DNA from: Symsagittifera roscoffensis
Lineage: Eukaryota; Xenacoelomorpha; Acoela; Convolutidae
Reading direction: 5' to 3'
Length of the DNA: 64,000 nucleotides
NCBI RefSeq assembly: GCF_963678635.1
Contig: NC_087062.1
Coordinates: 68,371,415 to 68,435,414 of the forward strand
Each line of letters begins with the position of its first letter. The first letter of the stretch is position 1. The notes beneath the pieces are model-generated. The model did no database searches and was not told the DNA's origin. It saw only the letters and a program-made list of their open reading frames with translations. The position numbers and the translations under genes were made by a program. Positions 12,573-22,573 of this stretch are shown here, piece after piece.

Positions 12573-12825
12573 CAGTGCTCGTATTTTGATCAGAGCTCGT
12601 GTTTGGAGCTGAGCTCGTGAGTTTGGAGCAGAGCACGTGTTCGGAGTACAGCTTATTTATGGATTGGTGCTCGTGTTGCATGCAGATCCGGTGCTTGGAG
12701 CTCGTGTGTTTTTGGTACAGAGCCGGTGCTTGGAACTCGTGTTTGGAGAGGAGCTCGTTTCTGGAGCAGAGTGGCCCGTGCTCGGGAAGAGTTCGAGTTT
12801 GGTTCGAGGAACGCTCGTGATATCA
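12573..12825. repeat. Minisatellite (GAGCTCGTGTTTGGAGCAGA type)
   Basis: Irregular ~20-25 bp units built from GAGCTCGTG and TTTGGAGCAGAG recur about ten times. Overlapping open frames on both strands (Cys/Leu/Val-rich) are products of the repeat. It directly precedes the RT element. Confidence 0.75.
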
Positions 12826-13027
12826 TGAGGCGGACTCAGAGATTTATCAAACCGCCTAGTTATCTGGGGGTATAATTCTGATTCGCAGCTCAGTGTTTCC
12901 AATACCAGCGGGTTTGAAGTGGAATACTTAATAATATCACAAGATAACAATGACCGCGTTAACGTTACACCGACAAGCAATGGCCGCACAGGATTAACTC
13001 AAGCCATGCATGACCTGCAAATAGAAG

Positions 13028-13236
13028 ATGCTACCAGAAACTGATCCGAATTTTGAAAGCCATGACGAAGACATAATGATGGAAGCATTCGATGCGTCAC
13101 TTGACAAATCAAGTTGTCTTGATCATTCGATTTGGACTGAAAGATGGGTGAAAAGCGTACGGCTGCCAAAAAGACTATATACTTTGCCTAATGGCAACAT
13201 TGGTAGGAAGTAAGTGGACCTCCTGACACATCAACT
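13028..13236 (+). pseudogene. N-terminal fragment of the RT element
   Basis: An ATG-led 61-codon acidic frame ends W-T-E-R-W-V-K-S-V-R-L-P, then Y-T-L-P-N-G-N-I-G-R-K. It runs into a TAA and, in the same register, V-D-L-L-T-H-Q-L before joining the RT core at the repeat boundary near 13237. The L-P-x-G-x-x-G-R-K pattern fits the N-terminal region of the same retroelement family (recalled, not searched). A deletion seems to have fused it directly to the RT core. Confidence 0.5.
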
Positions 13237-14270
13237 GACGGTTTTATTACGTCATGGGGCTCACAGTTCACACTTGAAAGACGAAATTGCAAATCTCGCC
13301 ACAAAAATGTGCAATCAAATCTTGCCATGTTCGAAAGTGCGAGCACTGAATTCTGGAAGATTGGTTGCGCTTGATAAATATCCTGGCGTGCGACCTATTG
13401 GCATAGGCGATTGTCTACGGAGAATAATTTGCAGAGGTGTGGCTGAGTTCACAAAAATTGACCTTGAAGAAACATGTTCGACTGATCAATTAGCTTGTGG
13501 GCTGAAAGCTGGCGTTGAAGGTGCAATTCATGCGCTCTCTGATGTTTTTGATGACAACAAGGAAGATGGCTGTGGCATGCTGTTGATGGATGTATCAAAT
13601 GCTTTCAACTCGCTCATTTGTGAAACAGCGTTGTTGAATGCTCGAATATTGTGGCCTAGATGTTCTAGATTTCTCTTCAATATTTACAGAAGCTTCGCGT
13701 CGCTTTTCGTTGCTGGCGCCGATGAAGTGATATACAGTAGGGAAGGAAGCACACAGGGAGACCCACTGGCAATGTTCTTCTATGGTGTTTCACTTCTTCC
13801 CCTGATTCGGAAGTTAAAGGATCCGAACAATGTGTTACAAAGTTGGTACGCTGATTTCTAGCAAAACTCAAGAAATTGGAGATATGGCTCAAAAAGTTGA
13901 TTGAGGAAAGTCCCGACTTCGGTTACTTTCCAGAGCCTTCCAAAAGTTTTCTGGTTGTCGATAAACAATATGCTGAAGAAGCGCATCACATATTTGACAA
14001 GTACTCGATTACTATAGTGGAAGGGAAGAGGTTCTAGGGCTGTTTCATTGGACACGGAAGTACATCTACCTGAGAAAGAAAGAACTTGAATGGGTAGATA
14101 AAAACTGAGAAACTTTCTTTTGTGGCAAAAACAGAACCACAATGTGCTTTATCAGGACTGACTAAGTCCCTACAAGCGGAATGAAAATTTTCCCATCGTG
14201 TTTTGGGTGGTTCTAGTCAGCTTTTTCAACCGCTAGAGAACCTTCTGATGGAGAAATTCTTACCTGCGAT
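13214..14270 (+). pseudogene. RT core, unit 1
   Basis: The frame 13214-13861 spans RT motifs up to a stop immediately after Y-A-D-F. Downstream, a shifted frame continues the RT thumb-like region ([14 protein letters not shown]) with further stops, ending L-P-A-I-L. The 5' boundary of homology with the other units is near 13237, so unit 1 lacks the segment found at 14284-14587 in unit 2. The active-site disruption is identical in nature to the other units. Confidence 0.8.
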
Positions 14271-14283
14271 ACTTGTTACTTAG

Positions 14284-15633
14284 TCTCGAAAGTGTTCACT
14301 TCATTAATGATGAAAGGCAAAGTGAGAAGTGCTATGCGGTGGCTCTCGGAGAAAGCAAGCGGAGGTGTGCTTGACCCGATGCAAGAGGTGAAGAAAAGTG
14401 TGACCGTTTTAGAGACTTTGAAGTCAAAGCCTCCAGAGCCACACAAGTCACATCTCTCTTCGCGATTGCAGGTGCCAGTTTTACCCGACTTTGAAGATGT
14501 TATAATCAGTTCTGCTTCGATTGAAAAGACGACACGTTCTTTGCAGGGCAAATCGGGAGCTTCGGGAACAGATTCTGAGCATTGGCAGACGGTTTTATTA
14601 CGTCATGGGGCTCACAGTTCACGCTTGAGAGACGAAGTTGCAACTCTCGCCACAAAAATGTGCAATCAAATCTTGCCATGGCCAAAAAAGCGAGCACTGG
14701 TTTCTGGAAGATTGATTGCGCTTGATAAATGTCCTGGCGTGCGACCTATTGGCATAGGCGATTGTCTACGGAGAATAATTTGCAAAAGTGTGGCTGAGTT
14801 CACAAAAATTGACCGTGAAGAAACATGTTCGACTGATCAATTAGCTTGTGGGCTAAAAGCTGGCGTTGAAGGTGCAACTCATGCGCTCTCTGATGTTTTT
14901 GATGACAACAAGGAAGATGGCTGTGGCATGCTGTTGATGGATGCATCAAATGCTTTCAACTCGCTCAATCGTGAAACAGCGTTGTGAAATGCTCGAATAT
15001 TGTGGCCTAGATGTTCTAAATTTCTCTTCATTACTTACAGAAGCTTCGCGTCCCTTTTCGTTGCTGGCTCCGATGAAGTGATATACAGTAGGGAAGGAAC
15101 CACACAGGGAGACCCACTGGCAATGTTATTCTATGGTGTTTCACTTCTTCCCCTGATTCGGAAGTTAAAGGATCCGAACAATGTGTTACAAAGTTGGTAT
15201 GCTGATTTCTAGCAAAACTCAAGAAATTGGAGATATGGCTCAAAAACTTGATTGAGGAAGGTCCCGACTTCGGTTACTTTCCAGAGCCTTCCAAAAGTTT
15301 TCTGGTTGTCGATAAACAATATGCTGAAGAAGCGCATCACATATTTGACAAGTACTCGATTACTATAGTGGAAGGGAAAAGGTTTTAGGGCTGTTTCATT
15401 GGAGACGGAAGGACATCTACCTGAGAAAGAAAGAACTTGAATGGGTAGACAAAATTGAGAAACTTTCTTTTGTGGCAAAAACAGAATCACAATGTGCTTT
15501 ATCAGGACTGACTAAGTCCCTACAAGCGGAATGGAATTTTTCCCATCGTGTTTTGGGTGGTTATAGTCAGCTTTTTCAAACGCTAGAGAACCTTCTGATG
15601 GAGAAATTCTTACCTGCGATACTTAGTAGTTGG
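14284..15633 (+). pseudogene. RT core, unit 2 (complete 1350-bp unit)
   Basis: The frame 14292-14987 starts M-M-K-G-K-V-R-S-A-M-R-W-L and includes a linker, S-L-Q-G-K-S-G-A-S-G and the RPIGIGD and motif A regions. It is interrupted by TGA after N-R-E-T-A-L. A second frame (15000-15212) carries motif B and ends Y-A-D-F-stop at 15210-15212. The thumb-like part follows in another frame (about 15213-15630). Confidence 0.8.
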
Positions 15634-16978
15634 TCTCAAAAGTGTTTGCTTCATTAATGATGAAAGGCAAAGTGAGAAGTGCTATGCGGTGGCTCTCGGA
15701 GAAAGCAAGCGGAGGTGTGCTTGACCCGATGCAAGAGGTGAAGAAAGGTGTGACCGTTTTAGAGGCTTTGAATTCAAAGCATCCAGAGCCACACAAGTCA
15801 CATCTCTCTTCGCGATTGCAAGTGCCAGTTTTACCCGACTTTGAAGATGTTATAATCAGTTCTGCTTCCATTGAAAAGGCGACACGTTCTTTGCAGGGCA
15901 ATTCGGGAGCTTCGGAAACAGATTCTGAGCATTGGCAGACGGTTTTATTACGTCATGGGGCTCACAGTTCACACTTGAGAGACGAAGTTGCAACTCTCGC
16001 CACAAAAATTTGCAATCAAATCTTGCCATGGTCGAAAGTGCGAGCACTGGTTTCTAGAAGATTGATTGCGCTTGATAAATGTCCTGGCGTGCGACCTATT
16101 AGCATAGGCGAATGTCTACGGAGAATAATTTGCAAAAGTGTGGCTGATTTCACAAAAATTGACCTCGAAGAAACATGTTTGACTGATCAATTAGCTTGTG
16201 GGCTGAAAGCTGGCGTTGAAGGTGCAATTCATGCGCTCTCTAATGTTTTTGATGACAACAAGGAAGATGGCTGTGGCATTCTGTTAATGGATGCATCAAA
16301 TGCTTTCAACTCGCTCAATTGTGAATGCTCGAATATTGTGGCCTAGATGTTCTAGATTTCTCTTCAATACTTACAGAAGCTTCGCGTCGCTTTTCGCTGC
16401 TGGCGCCGATGAAGTGATATACAGTACGGAAGGAACCACACAGGGAGACCCACTGGCAATGTTCTTCAATGGTGTTTCACTTCTTCCCCTGATTCGGATG
16501 TTAAAGGATCCGAACAATGTTTTACAAAGTTGGTGTGCTGATTTCTAGCAAAACTCAACAAATTGGAGATATGGCTCGAAAACTTGATTGAGGAAGGTCC
16601 CGCCTTCGGTTACTTTCCAGAGCCTTCCAAAAGTTTTCTGGTTGTCGAAAAACAATATGCTGAAGAAGCGCATCACATATTTGACAAGTAATCGATTACT
16701 ATAGTGGAAGGGAAGAGGTTTTTGGGCGGTTTCATTGGAGGCGGAAGGACATCTACCTGAGAAAGAAAGAACTTGAATGGGTAGACAAAATTGAGAACCT
16801 TTCTTTTGTGGCTAAAACAGAACCACAATGTGCTTTATCAGGACTGACTAAGTCCCTACAAGGGGAATGGAATTTTTCCCATCGTGTTTTGGGTGGTTCT
16901 AAACAGCTTTTTCAACCGCTAGAGAACCTTCTGATGGAGAAATTCTTACCTGCGATACTTGGTACTTCGTCGATTTCA
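15634..16978 (+). pseudogene. RT core, unit 3
   Basis: The frame 15630-16346 is broken by a ~14-base deletion just after N-A-F-N-S-L-N-C relative to unit 1. The next frame (16291-16548) carries motif B and ends C-A-D-F-stop at 16546-16548. Unit 3 alone continues past L-P-A-I-L into the unique C-terminal part of the element. Confidence 0.8.
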
Positions 16979-17970
16979 TCAATGGAGAGACGTCTCTTTT
17001 GTTTGCCAGCAAGAAAGGGTGGTCTTGGAGTGTCTAACCCAACCAGTTTCACTGATGAGTCTTACAACACGTAACGGGAAGCAGTTACGGTTCTTCATGA
17101 TGCTATTGTTGATCAGCCCGGTTTTGCCCATAAAGACCACAGAAAGCAAATGTCTCGATCGCGGAAAAAACATCATCGAAAAATGGAACAAAAACATGAA
17201 AAGTTGTTGGGGGAGTTATTGAATGAGCTACCAGCAGACCAAGTTCGCGCAGTAAAAAGAATCAATGGAGGAAGCTTGTCTGATTGCTGCAGAAAACTAT
17301 GATCTTTCGGAAGTGGAGTTTCGGGATGCATTGAGTGTCCGGTATAACAAAAACTTGATCGCTTCGCCAGCATTTTGCGTGCAAAAAAGGTTGTCTCTTA
17401 ACTTTATGGCACAATGAGATTAGGGATGCTGTAGGCGACTTAGCTTCTTTAGTGTGGAAGGATGTACAGAGAGAGCCTGTTATTAGAGAATACAAACCGC
17501 AATATGAGACACCCGCATTAATTGCAGATTGGTTTTGTCGTGGAGTTTATGTGAGACAGGGAGGAGCGTCTTTTGATATTCGTGTCTCTGACACCGACGC
17601 CATCTCCTATCAGAACAGAAGCCCCATGAGTGTTTTGCACTCAGAAGAGGTTGAGAAAAAGACAAAATATTCAGACGTGTGTCAGGAAAGACATATGTCT
17701 TTCACTCCTCTTGTCGTGTCTGTTGATGGGATGCTTGCTCCAGAATTTGTAAGTTTCCTTCGGAGAATAGGAGAAGCATTATCTACCAAGTGGAAGAAAC
17801 CCTATAGTAAAACTATGAACTGGGTGAAGTGCCGGCTGTCTTTTGCGGTGCTCCGTGCTTCCAGTGTGTGCTTCCGAGGCACAAGGACCAAGTGGAGGAG
17901 TCTTGGCTCAGACCTTGATTTCTTATCCTACACATTGGCTAGCTATGTGCAGATTCTGCTAGTAAAGTAA
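16979..17970 (+). pseudogene. C-terminal part of the RT element, possible RLE-type nuclease
   Basis: It begins with the family-typical L-P-A-R-K-G-G-L-G-V (about 17005-17034), then passes several stops. The last long open part (17452-17970, non-ATG) has A-L-I-A-D-W near codons 22-27, F-D-I-R-V near 41-45, E-K-K-T-K-Y near 68-73 and S-F-T-P-L-V-V-S-V-D-G near 83-93. That order resembles the restriction-like endonuclease at the C terminus of some non-LTR retrotransposons (P-D, D-V-x-V, K-x-x-K-Y, then a hydrophobic strand). The nuclease reading is an inference from pattern, not a search. Confidence 0.55.
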
Positions 17971-17990
17971 AACGTGGACCTAAACGAAAC

Positions 17991-19365
17991 AAAATGTTGA
18001 AAAAAAAGAACCAAATAGATAATTGACTGATTACAACTGTATTATTATCTTTTATAAATCCTTTATCAAACCATTACCCGTGCAAAAAAGAAATTTTCAA
18101 CTTCCATCTAAAACCCTGGTCGACTCATTTATCGACGCTGTTGGATTCATGCATCGGAGCTGGCGATGATAGTCCACACTGTCGACCCTGTATCAATCCA
18201 GACCGACTGATACCCGGGTAGGGGTTGTCGCATTACGTTTGATGCGTGTTGGTCGACCGATAGCGGCTGTCGGTTTCTTGGATCAGCAGAAGTCCGCTCT
18301 CGACGTTGTGATTCAAACGACATTCTCTGTCAATTTTGAGAGTCTATTAATGTCCGCAGTCTACCCTGGTTGGCTTCGGTGAAATTCGAGCATCGCTTGT
18401 TGGCTATGTTAGACTTTTCTGAATCTCGTCGGCCTTGCTTATAAAAGGACTTTTGGGATGTTTTTCATAGTCATTGGACAGTGAATGACTAAAAATAGTT
18501 GTTTTTTGTACTTCTTAAATCGAATAGACGGTCACACGTATCTCTAATATGTCTTCATATGATTTTTATAGAATTTTTTTCTGTCAAATTGTGGAAACAG
18601 TGATTTATTTTGATGACCTAATTGAATGAGTTATTGTTTATTCACCGTAGAAAAAATTCCATTAGTTTTGAACAGGTATCTGGCAAATTCTTTTTTCGCT
18701 ACGTAGTAAGCCTTTGTTTTCAGACGAACTAAAAAGTAACCAGAAATTTCATTTAGTGTTTACAAAACTAAATGATAAACTCACAAATTGTTAAGCTGGT
18801 TGACTTATGTTTTGAACCTATCAACTATGATCGACCCGGGTCGACTCATACGTCAACCATGTTCGACTCATTTATCAAGTCTGGTTGGTTAAAATTTTAG
18901 TCCATTTATATAACTTGAGTAGGAAGCCAGTCATTCCGTTTACTCATTCGGTCGATACTCAATTCGACCATTTAAGCCGTGGACTGTCTAGTTTAAAAGC
19001 AGTCCAGTAAGAATTCCCCAGCGGCATAATTTGGAGCAGTGAAAGTTTTATGTGTAAAAAAGAGTACAGCCTAGCCCACTCAACACTTTGAGATTGGGTT
19101 ATTAGACTAATCTGACAGCATCCCGCAAAAAGGTTGGAAATTTCAAATTTTTATATTAAAGCTGGACAGTCGCACATTTTTATGTCTGTATTTTCCTGGA
19201 TTCCAGAGAGAAATCTTCAAACCTGTTAGAGTTTTGTAAGAACAATTAAAGAAAACGAAAGAACAAAAGAAGAACAAAGAGAGCGTCCTTGTTGCGAAAT
19301 CCGCTAATAATTCACAAAAAAAAGCACAGTTTGGCCTCGTATTGGAAGTTTTAAGAAAACTTTTG
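17991..19365. other. Non-coding, GTCGAC-rich segment
   Basis: This follows the RT element. Between about 18110 and 18900 the words GGTCGACTCATT and GTCGAC recur irregularly (18119, 18179, 18251, 18829-18880), suggesting an old diverged repeat. No gene was seen. Confidence 0.45.
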
Positions 19366-19367
19366 AA

Positions 19368-19830
19368 CATAGCCAACTAAAAGTTGGAAAAGAGTAATGA
19401 ACGCAAGTAAACAGAAAGAAAACTGACTTTGTTGAAAAAATCTCAATTTACAAATTTTTTAAGCTCTTTGAATTTCAAGAACAATTTATAAATGGCACTG
19501 TTTTTGAAAACAATAACTTAACTTGAGAAAACTTGATCAAAGGTAAAGTTTTTATTCCACTGGAAATCTAAAAATTATATATTCCATTTTCGAAACTAAA
19601 ATCGTTCAAGTTTTTTCGCGCCATTTCCACGTTCGTATTTGGAGAGTGATATTTACGTCACTTTCAGCAGATGAATTGAAATTGAACTCAAAGAGTGAAT
19701 ATATACCTAAGTACATTCAAAAATGCATCAACATGTATGAATGCACATCTGCAGTTATTATAAGAGCATTTTAAGACTTTCCAAAAAAAACACAAAGACC
19801 TAAAAGAGTTTTCACTACGTTCAATTTGTT
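19368..19830 (+). repeat. Dispersed repeat family A, copy 1
   Basis: It starts ACATAGCCAACT..AGTTGG and continues GAAAAGAGTAATGAACGCAAG. It carries the family core TTTTTATTCC-CTGGAAATCTAAAA and CGAAACTA-AAATCGTTCA, and ends GACCTA-AAGAGT-TTCACTACGTTCA. Confidence 0.8.
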
Positions 19831-19899
19831 TTTAAAAAAAATGAAAATTTTTTGTCTAGGATGTCTTGTCTCGCTGATCAACTATACTTAGAGGGAAGA

Positions 19900-20820
19900 T
19901 TTGTAACCCCTGGAGAACCATGACAGTTCCTAATTGTAAGGGTTGAAAAATTTTGGAATCTAAGTTTTCTGAAAAATTTCAAAAAAATCTCATAATGATC
20001 AATCTTGGAAACTTAAAAGAACTGAGCAATCCATTTTAAGGAAAAAGTTGCAACTCCTGATAGTACGTTGACAGCAAATCATATATTTAGGATGGATTTT
20101 TAGGATTTTAATGTTTTTTCATTTAATTAAGTTCTAGAAAAAACTTATGAAAAAATCGTTAAAATGCCAAATCTTGGAAGCTAAAAGGATTTGAGCAGTC
20201 AAATTTGGAGGCTATATTTGCAATTCTTGCGGAACCCTGACAATTGTGACGTTTCTCGCAGTTGTTGTCTACATTGTTTCCAAATACGACTGCTTAAATC
20301 TGTTTAGTTTTTGATATAATGACGTTTTTATGCTTTTTTCAAAAGTTAAGAAATCTTAGGTATAAAAATATTCACCAAGTTTGATGTTCTCAACCCTTAC
20401 TTGAGAGCTGTCAGGGTTTTCTCAAGGGTTGCAAGTCTTTCGGCCAAATAAGAACGCCCAAGATTTTGTATTTCACGAGAAATGACAAATTCTGTGATTT
20501 CAAAAAATCAGTTCTGTGATTTCATAAAATTTCAAAAAATCGTATAAACCTCTATCTCGGAAACTTGAAGGATTTGAGCAACCACAATTGCAACCCCTGA
20601 GAACACCCTTACAGCAACTAGCTAACGGGTTAGAAATTTCAAATACTAAGTAGTTTTGTAAACCTAAGTTTTTTGAAAATTCATGAAAAAAATAACAAAA
20701 TTTGTCATATCTCGAGTAAACTTCAAGTACGTGAGCAGTTCGAGAGTATTTGGTAGTATATTGGAGGCAAGATTTGCAGCCGCTCGGGAGACCGTGACAG
20801 CACCCCGCCATATATACATT
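19900..20820. repeat. Diverged tandem array, ~150-250 bp units
   Basis: About four to five imperfect units share a word order: CTTGGAAACTTAAAGGATTTGAGCA-like, then GGAGGC-AGATTTGCAACCCCTG, then GA-ACC-TGACAGC. Clear occurrences lie near 19905, 20045, 20200, 20560 and 20760. No coding potential was seen. Confidence 0.6.
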
Positions 20821-21084
20821 TGGAAGATGGACCTTACACTACGGCACACTGCGCTAGCCTCCTTCTCCCATAATATGCTGGCATCATAGCTTCAAGCATA
20901 CATTCAGGCCGTAGCAGTCATGAACTGCAACCAAAAAAATTTCTTACGCATTGCAATATAAGATATAGATTTAACAAGCACAACTGCCTTCGTTTCCGAA
21001 AAGTTATACTAAAGATATATAGCTTAAACATGGGTAGATCAGCGCGCATTTCAATTTTTCCAAAACCTCGTCTCACTTTTATTG

Positions 21085-21180
21085 TAAAAAAAAACAAGAT
21101 CCGGTCGGGATTCGAACTCACGGCCATAAGATCCAAGAGGAGACTCATTAACATCAATACCACGTGAGATTGGGCCTGAG
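21085..21180 (-). repeat. tRNA-derived SINE-like unit 1
   Basis: The minus strand has an A-box-like TGGTATTGATGTTAATGAG followed about 35 bases later by a good B box (GAGTTCGAATCCC), then CGACCGGATCTTG and a run of T, a typical Pol III terminator. No full tRNA cloverleaf was confirmed. Confidence 0.65.
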
Positions 21181-21407
21181 GGTTGAAGGAATTCCATCGA
21201 AAAGAACGTCAAACTTTCTGAGGTTATTTGACAAAGCAAGTCCAATTGCTTAGTTGACAATTAATCGCATCATAAAATAACAAAATTTTGACATACAAGC
21301 GTCAAATTTTCGACATACAAATCCTTGTTTCAGATGTCATCTATGCGAATTTAGAAATGTATGACTATTTAAAATACAAAAGTCAATTTAATTATCAGCT
21401 TTCCCTT

Positions 21408-21500
21408 TCCTCGAGGATTCGAACCACTCACCACCCATATTGCGTGCAAATGACAAGTGAAAAGGTTATCAGACCATGTCTTCAAAGGCACACTGATTCC
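21408..21500 (-). repeat. tRNA-derived SINE-like unit 2
   Basis: A minus-strand B box (GTGGTTCGAATCCTC) is preceded by an A-box-like CATGGTCTGATAACC. Flanking sequences (21297-21400 and 21590-21720) share CAAATCCTTGTTTCAGATGT-like blocks, suggesting part of a larger repeat. Confidence 0.55.
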
Positions 21501-22309
21501 GCTCATGATAAAACTGAAGTGCCAAATTTTATTACAGAAACTGCTGAATATGAAAATTTGTGTTCGAGATTATAGCTTTTACTAGTTAAGTGAAATTCAT
21601 AGAAATATTTGATTGTTTGAAATACAAAAGGCAAGTTAATCATCTGCACAGCAGCAAAACATCAATTTTTTGCCATACAAAACCTTCAGTTTCAGATGTC
21701 ATCGACGCAAAAATAAAGGCGATTAGAGGGTTGAAATTTAGCTATGAGACATCAATCACGCCACTCAACACGAGGTAGCTTGGCATTTTAACCCACAATC
21801 GATTCAGATACACATGGTTTCTTAAAAACAACATTTCAATTTCAAGTGGTCTAAAAGATCGCGACTCGTTAGCCGCACCTTATCACACGATTTGATCAGA
21901 TTGCTACAAAACAAATGATCCATTAACATAGTTAAATACAAAAGCACTTGAAGCAAACATCACACGCCCTTCATATTAATTAGGTCGACCTTCGCATTCG
22001 AAGTTTCAACGAGTGCATCTCAACTAAGGATTTTGAAACTAGGTTAAACTAATTGACCTCTGGTTGATAAGACGAAGAAAATCACAAGTTGCTCACTTTT
22101 CCGACACGCCAAATTCGCAGGACAATGAATCTTCAACCTAAAGATCTGATTAAACAATACTAATGGCAGGTTTTCAGTGCGGTTACAACAGTTATTACAC
22201 ATTTGGATTGTAGTTAAACATTTCTAGGTTAGAATTTTTTTTTTCAGATAATAGTTTGAGTTCAGTCGCAGTGCTGGCGTGGTCTAGGGGATTGAGTAGG
22301 TGAATGAGA
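21501..22309. other. 3' flank of glycogen synthase
   Basis: Just downstream of the GYS stop on its strand, so this should hold the 3' UTR and poly(A) site. No strong AATAAA on the minus strand lies close to the stop; the nearest I see is near 21528. No other gene was recognised. Confidence 0.4.
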
Positions 22310-22573
22310 CTAGTTCGAAGTTGATGGCTTAGGAGAGGAGGTTGGTGTTGCCGTGTTGTTTACGGTCAGTCTTATCAAATTCTCCGAGATTGAGCTGGCG
22401 GAAATGGTTTTGTTAGGACTTGGTTGAGAGGGCGATTCTCCCTCCTGTTTGCTCTCCGATGCAGTGTAGAATGTCAGCTCTGTCTCTTCTTCGTCGTCAG
22501 AGGAGTTTGGCGACGTGTTTTTGCTGCTCGCTGGTGACGTCATAGCCGAGAATGACTTGGCCAGCGGCGTCAT
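22310..22573 (-). CDS. GYS: GYS exon 14 (residues 656-742, phospho-tail and stop)
   Basis: Ser/Thr/Pro-rich disordered tail. Serines spaced every four residues lead to S-S-D-D-E-E-E (CK2 site). A second half rich in Ser/Pro/Thr ends at the TAG-type stop at 22310-22312. Acceptor TTGTTCAG. Confidence 0.93.
   Translation of the reverse strand: MTPLAKSFSAMTSPASSKNTSPNSSDDEEETELTFYTASESKQEGESPSQPSPNKTISASSISENLIRLTVNNTATPTSSPKPSTSN

Larger units (their letters stand above)
12845..17990 (+). mobile_element. RT element relic with internally triplicated RT core
   Basis: A non-LTR-looking retroelement relic. In order it has an N-terminal fragment (12870-13236), three tandem copies of an RT core (period 1350 bp: 13237-14283, 14284-15633, 15634-about 16978), and a single C-terminal part (16979-17970). 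Motifs seen are G-V-R-P-I-G-I-G-D, L-L-M-D-A-S-N-A-F-N-S-L (RT motif A), E-G-T-T-Q-G-D-P-L-A-M (motif B) and L-P-A-R-K-G-G-L-G-V. I recognise this RT family from cnidarian and sponge genomes, but cannot name the clade. Motif C, expected Y-A-D-D, reads Y-A-D-F-stop or C-A-D-F-stop in all three copies. The element is dead. Confidence 0.85.

Noticed and set aside
12599-12989. Open frames over the GAGCTCGTG minisatellite
   Set aside because: Repeat-driven, overlapping on both strands, no homology.
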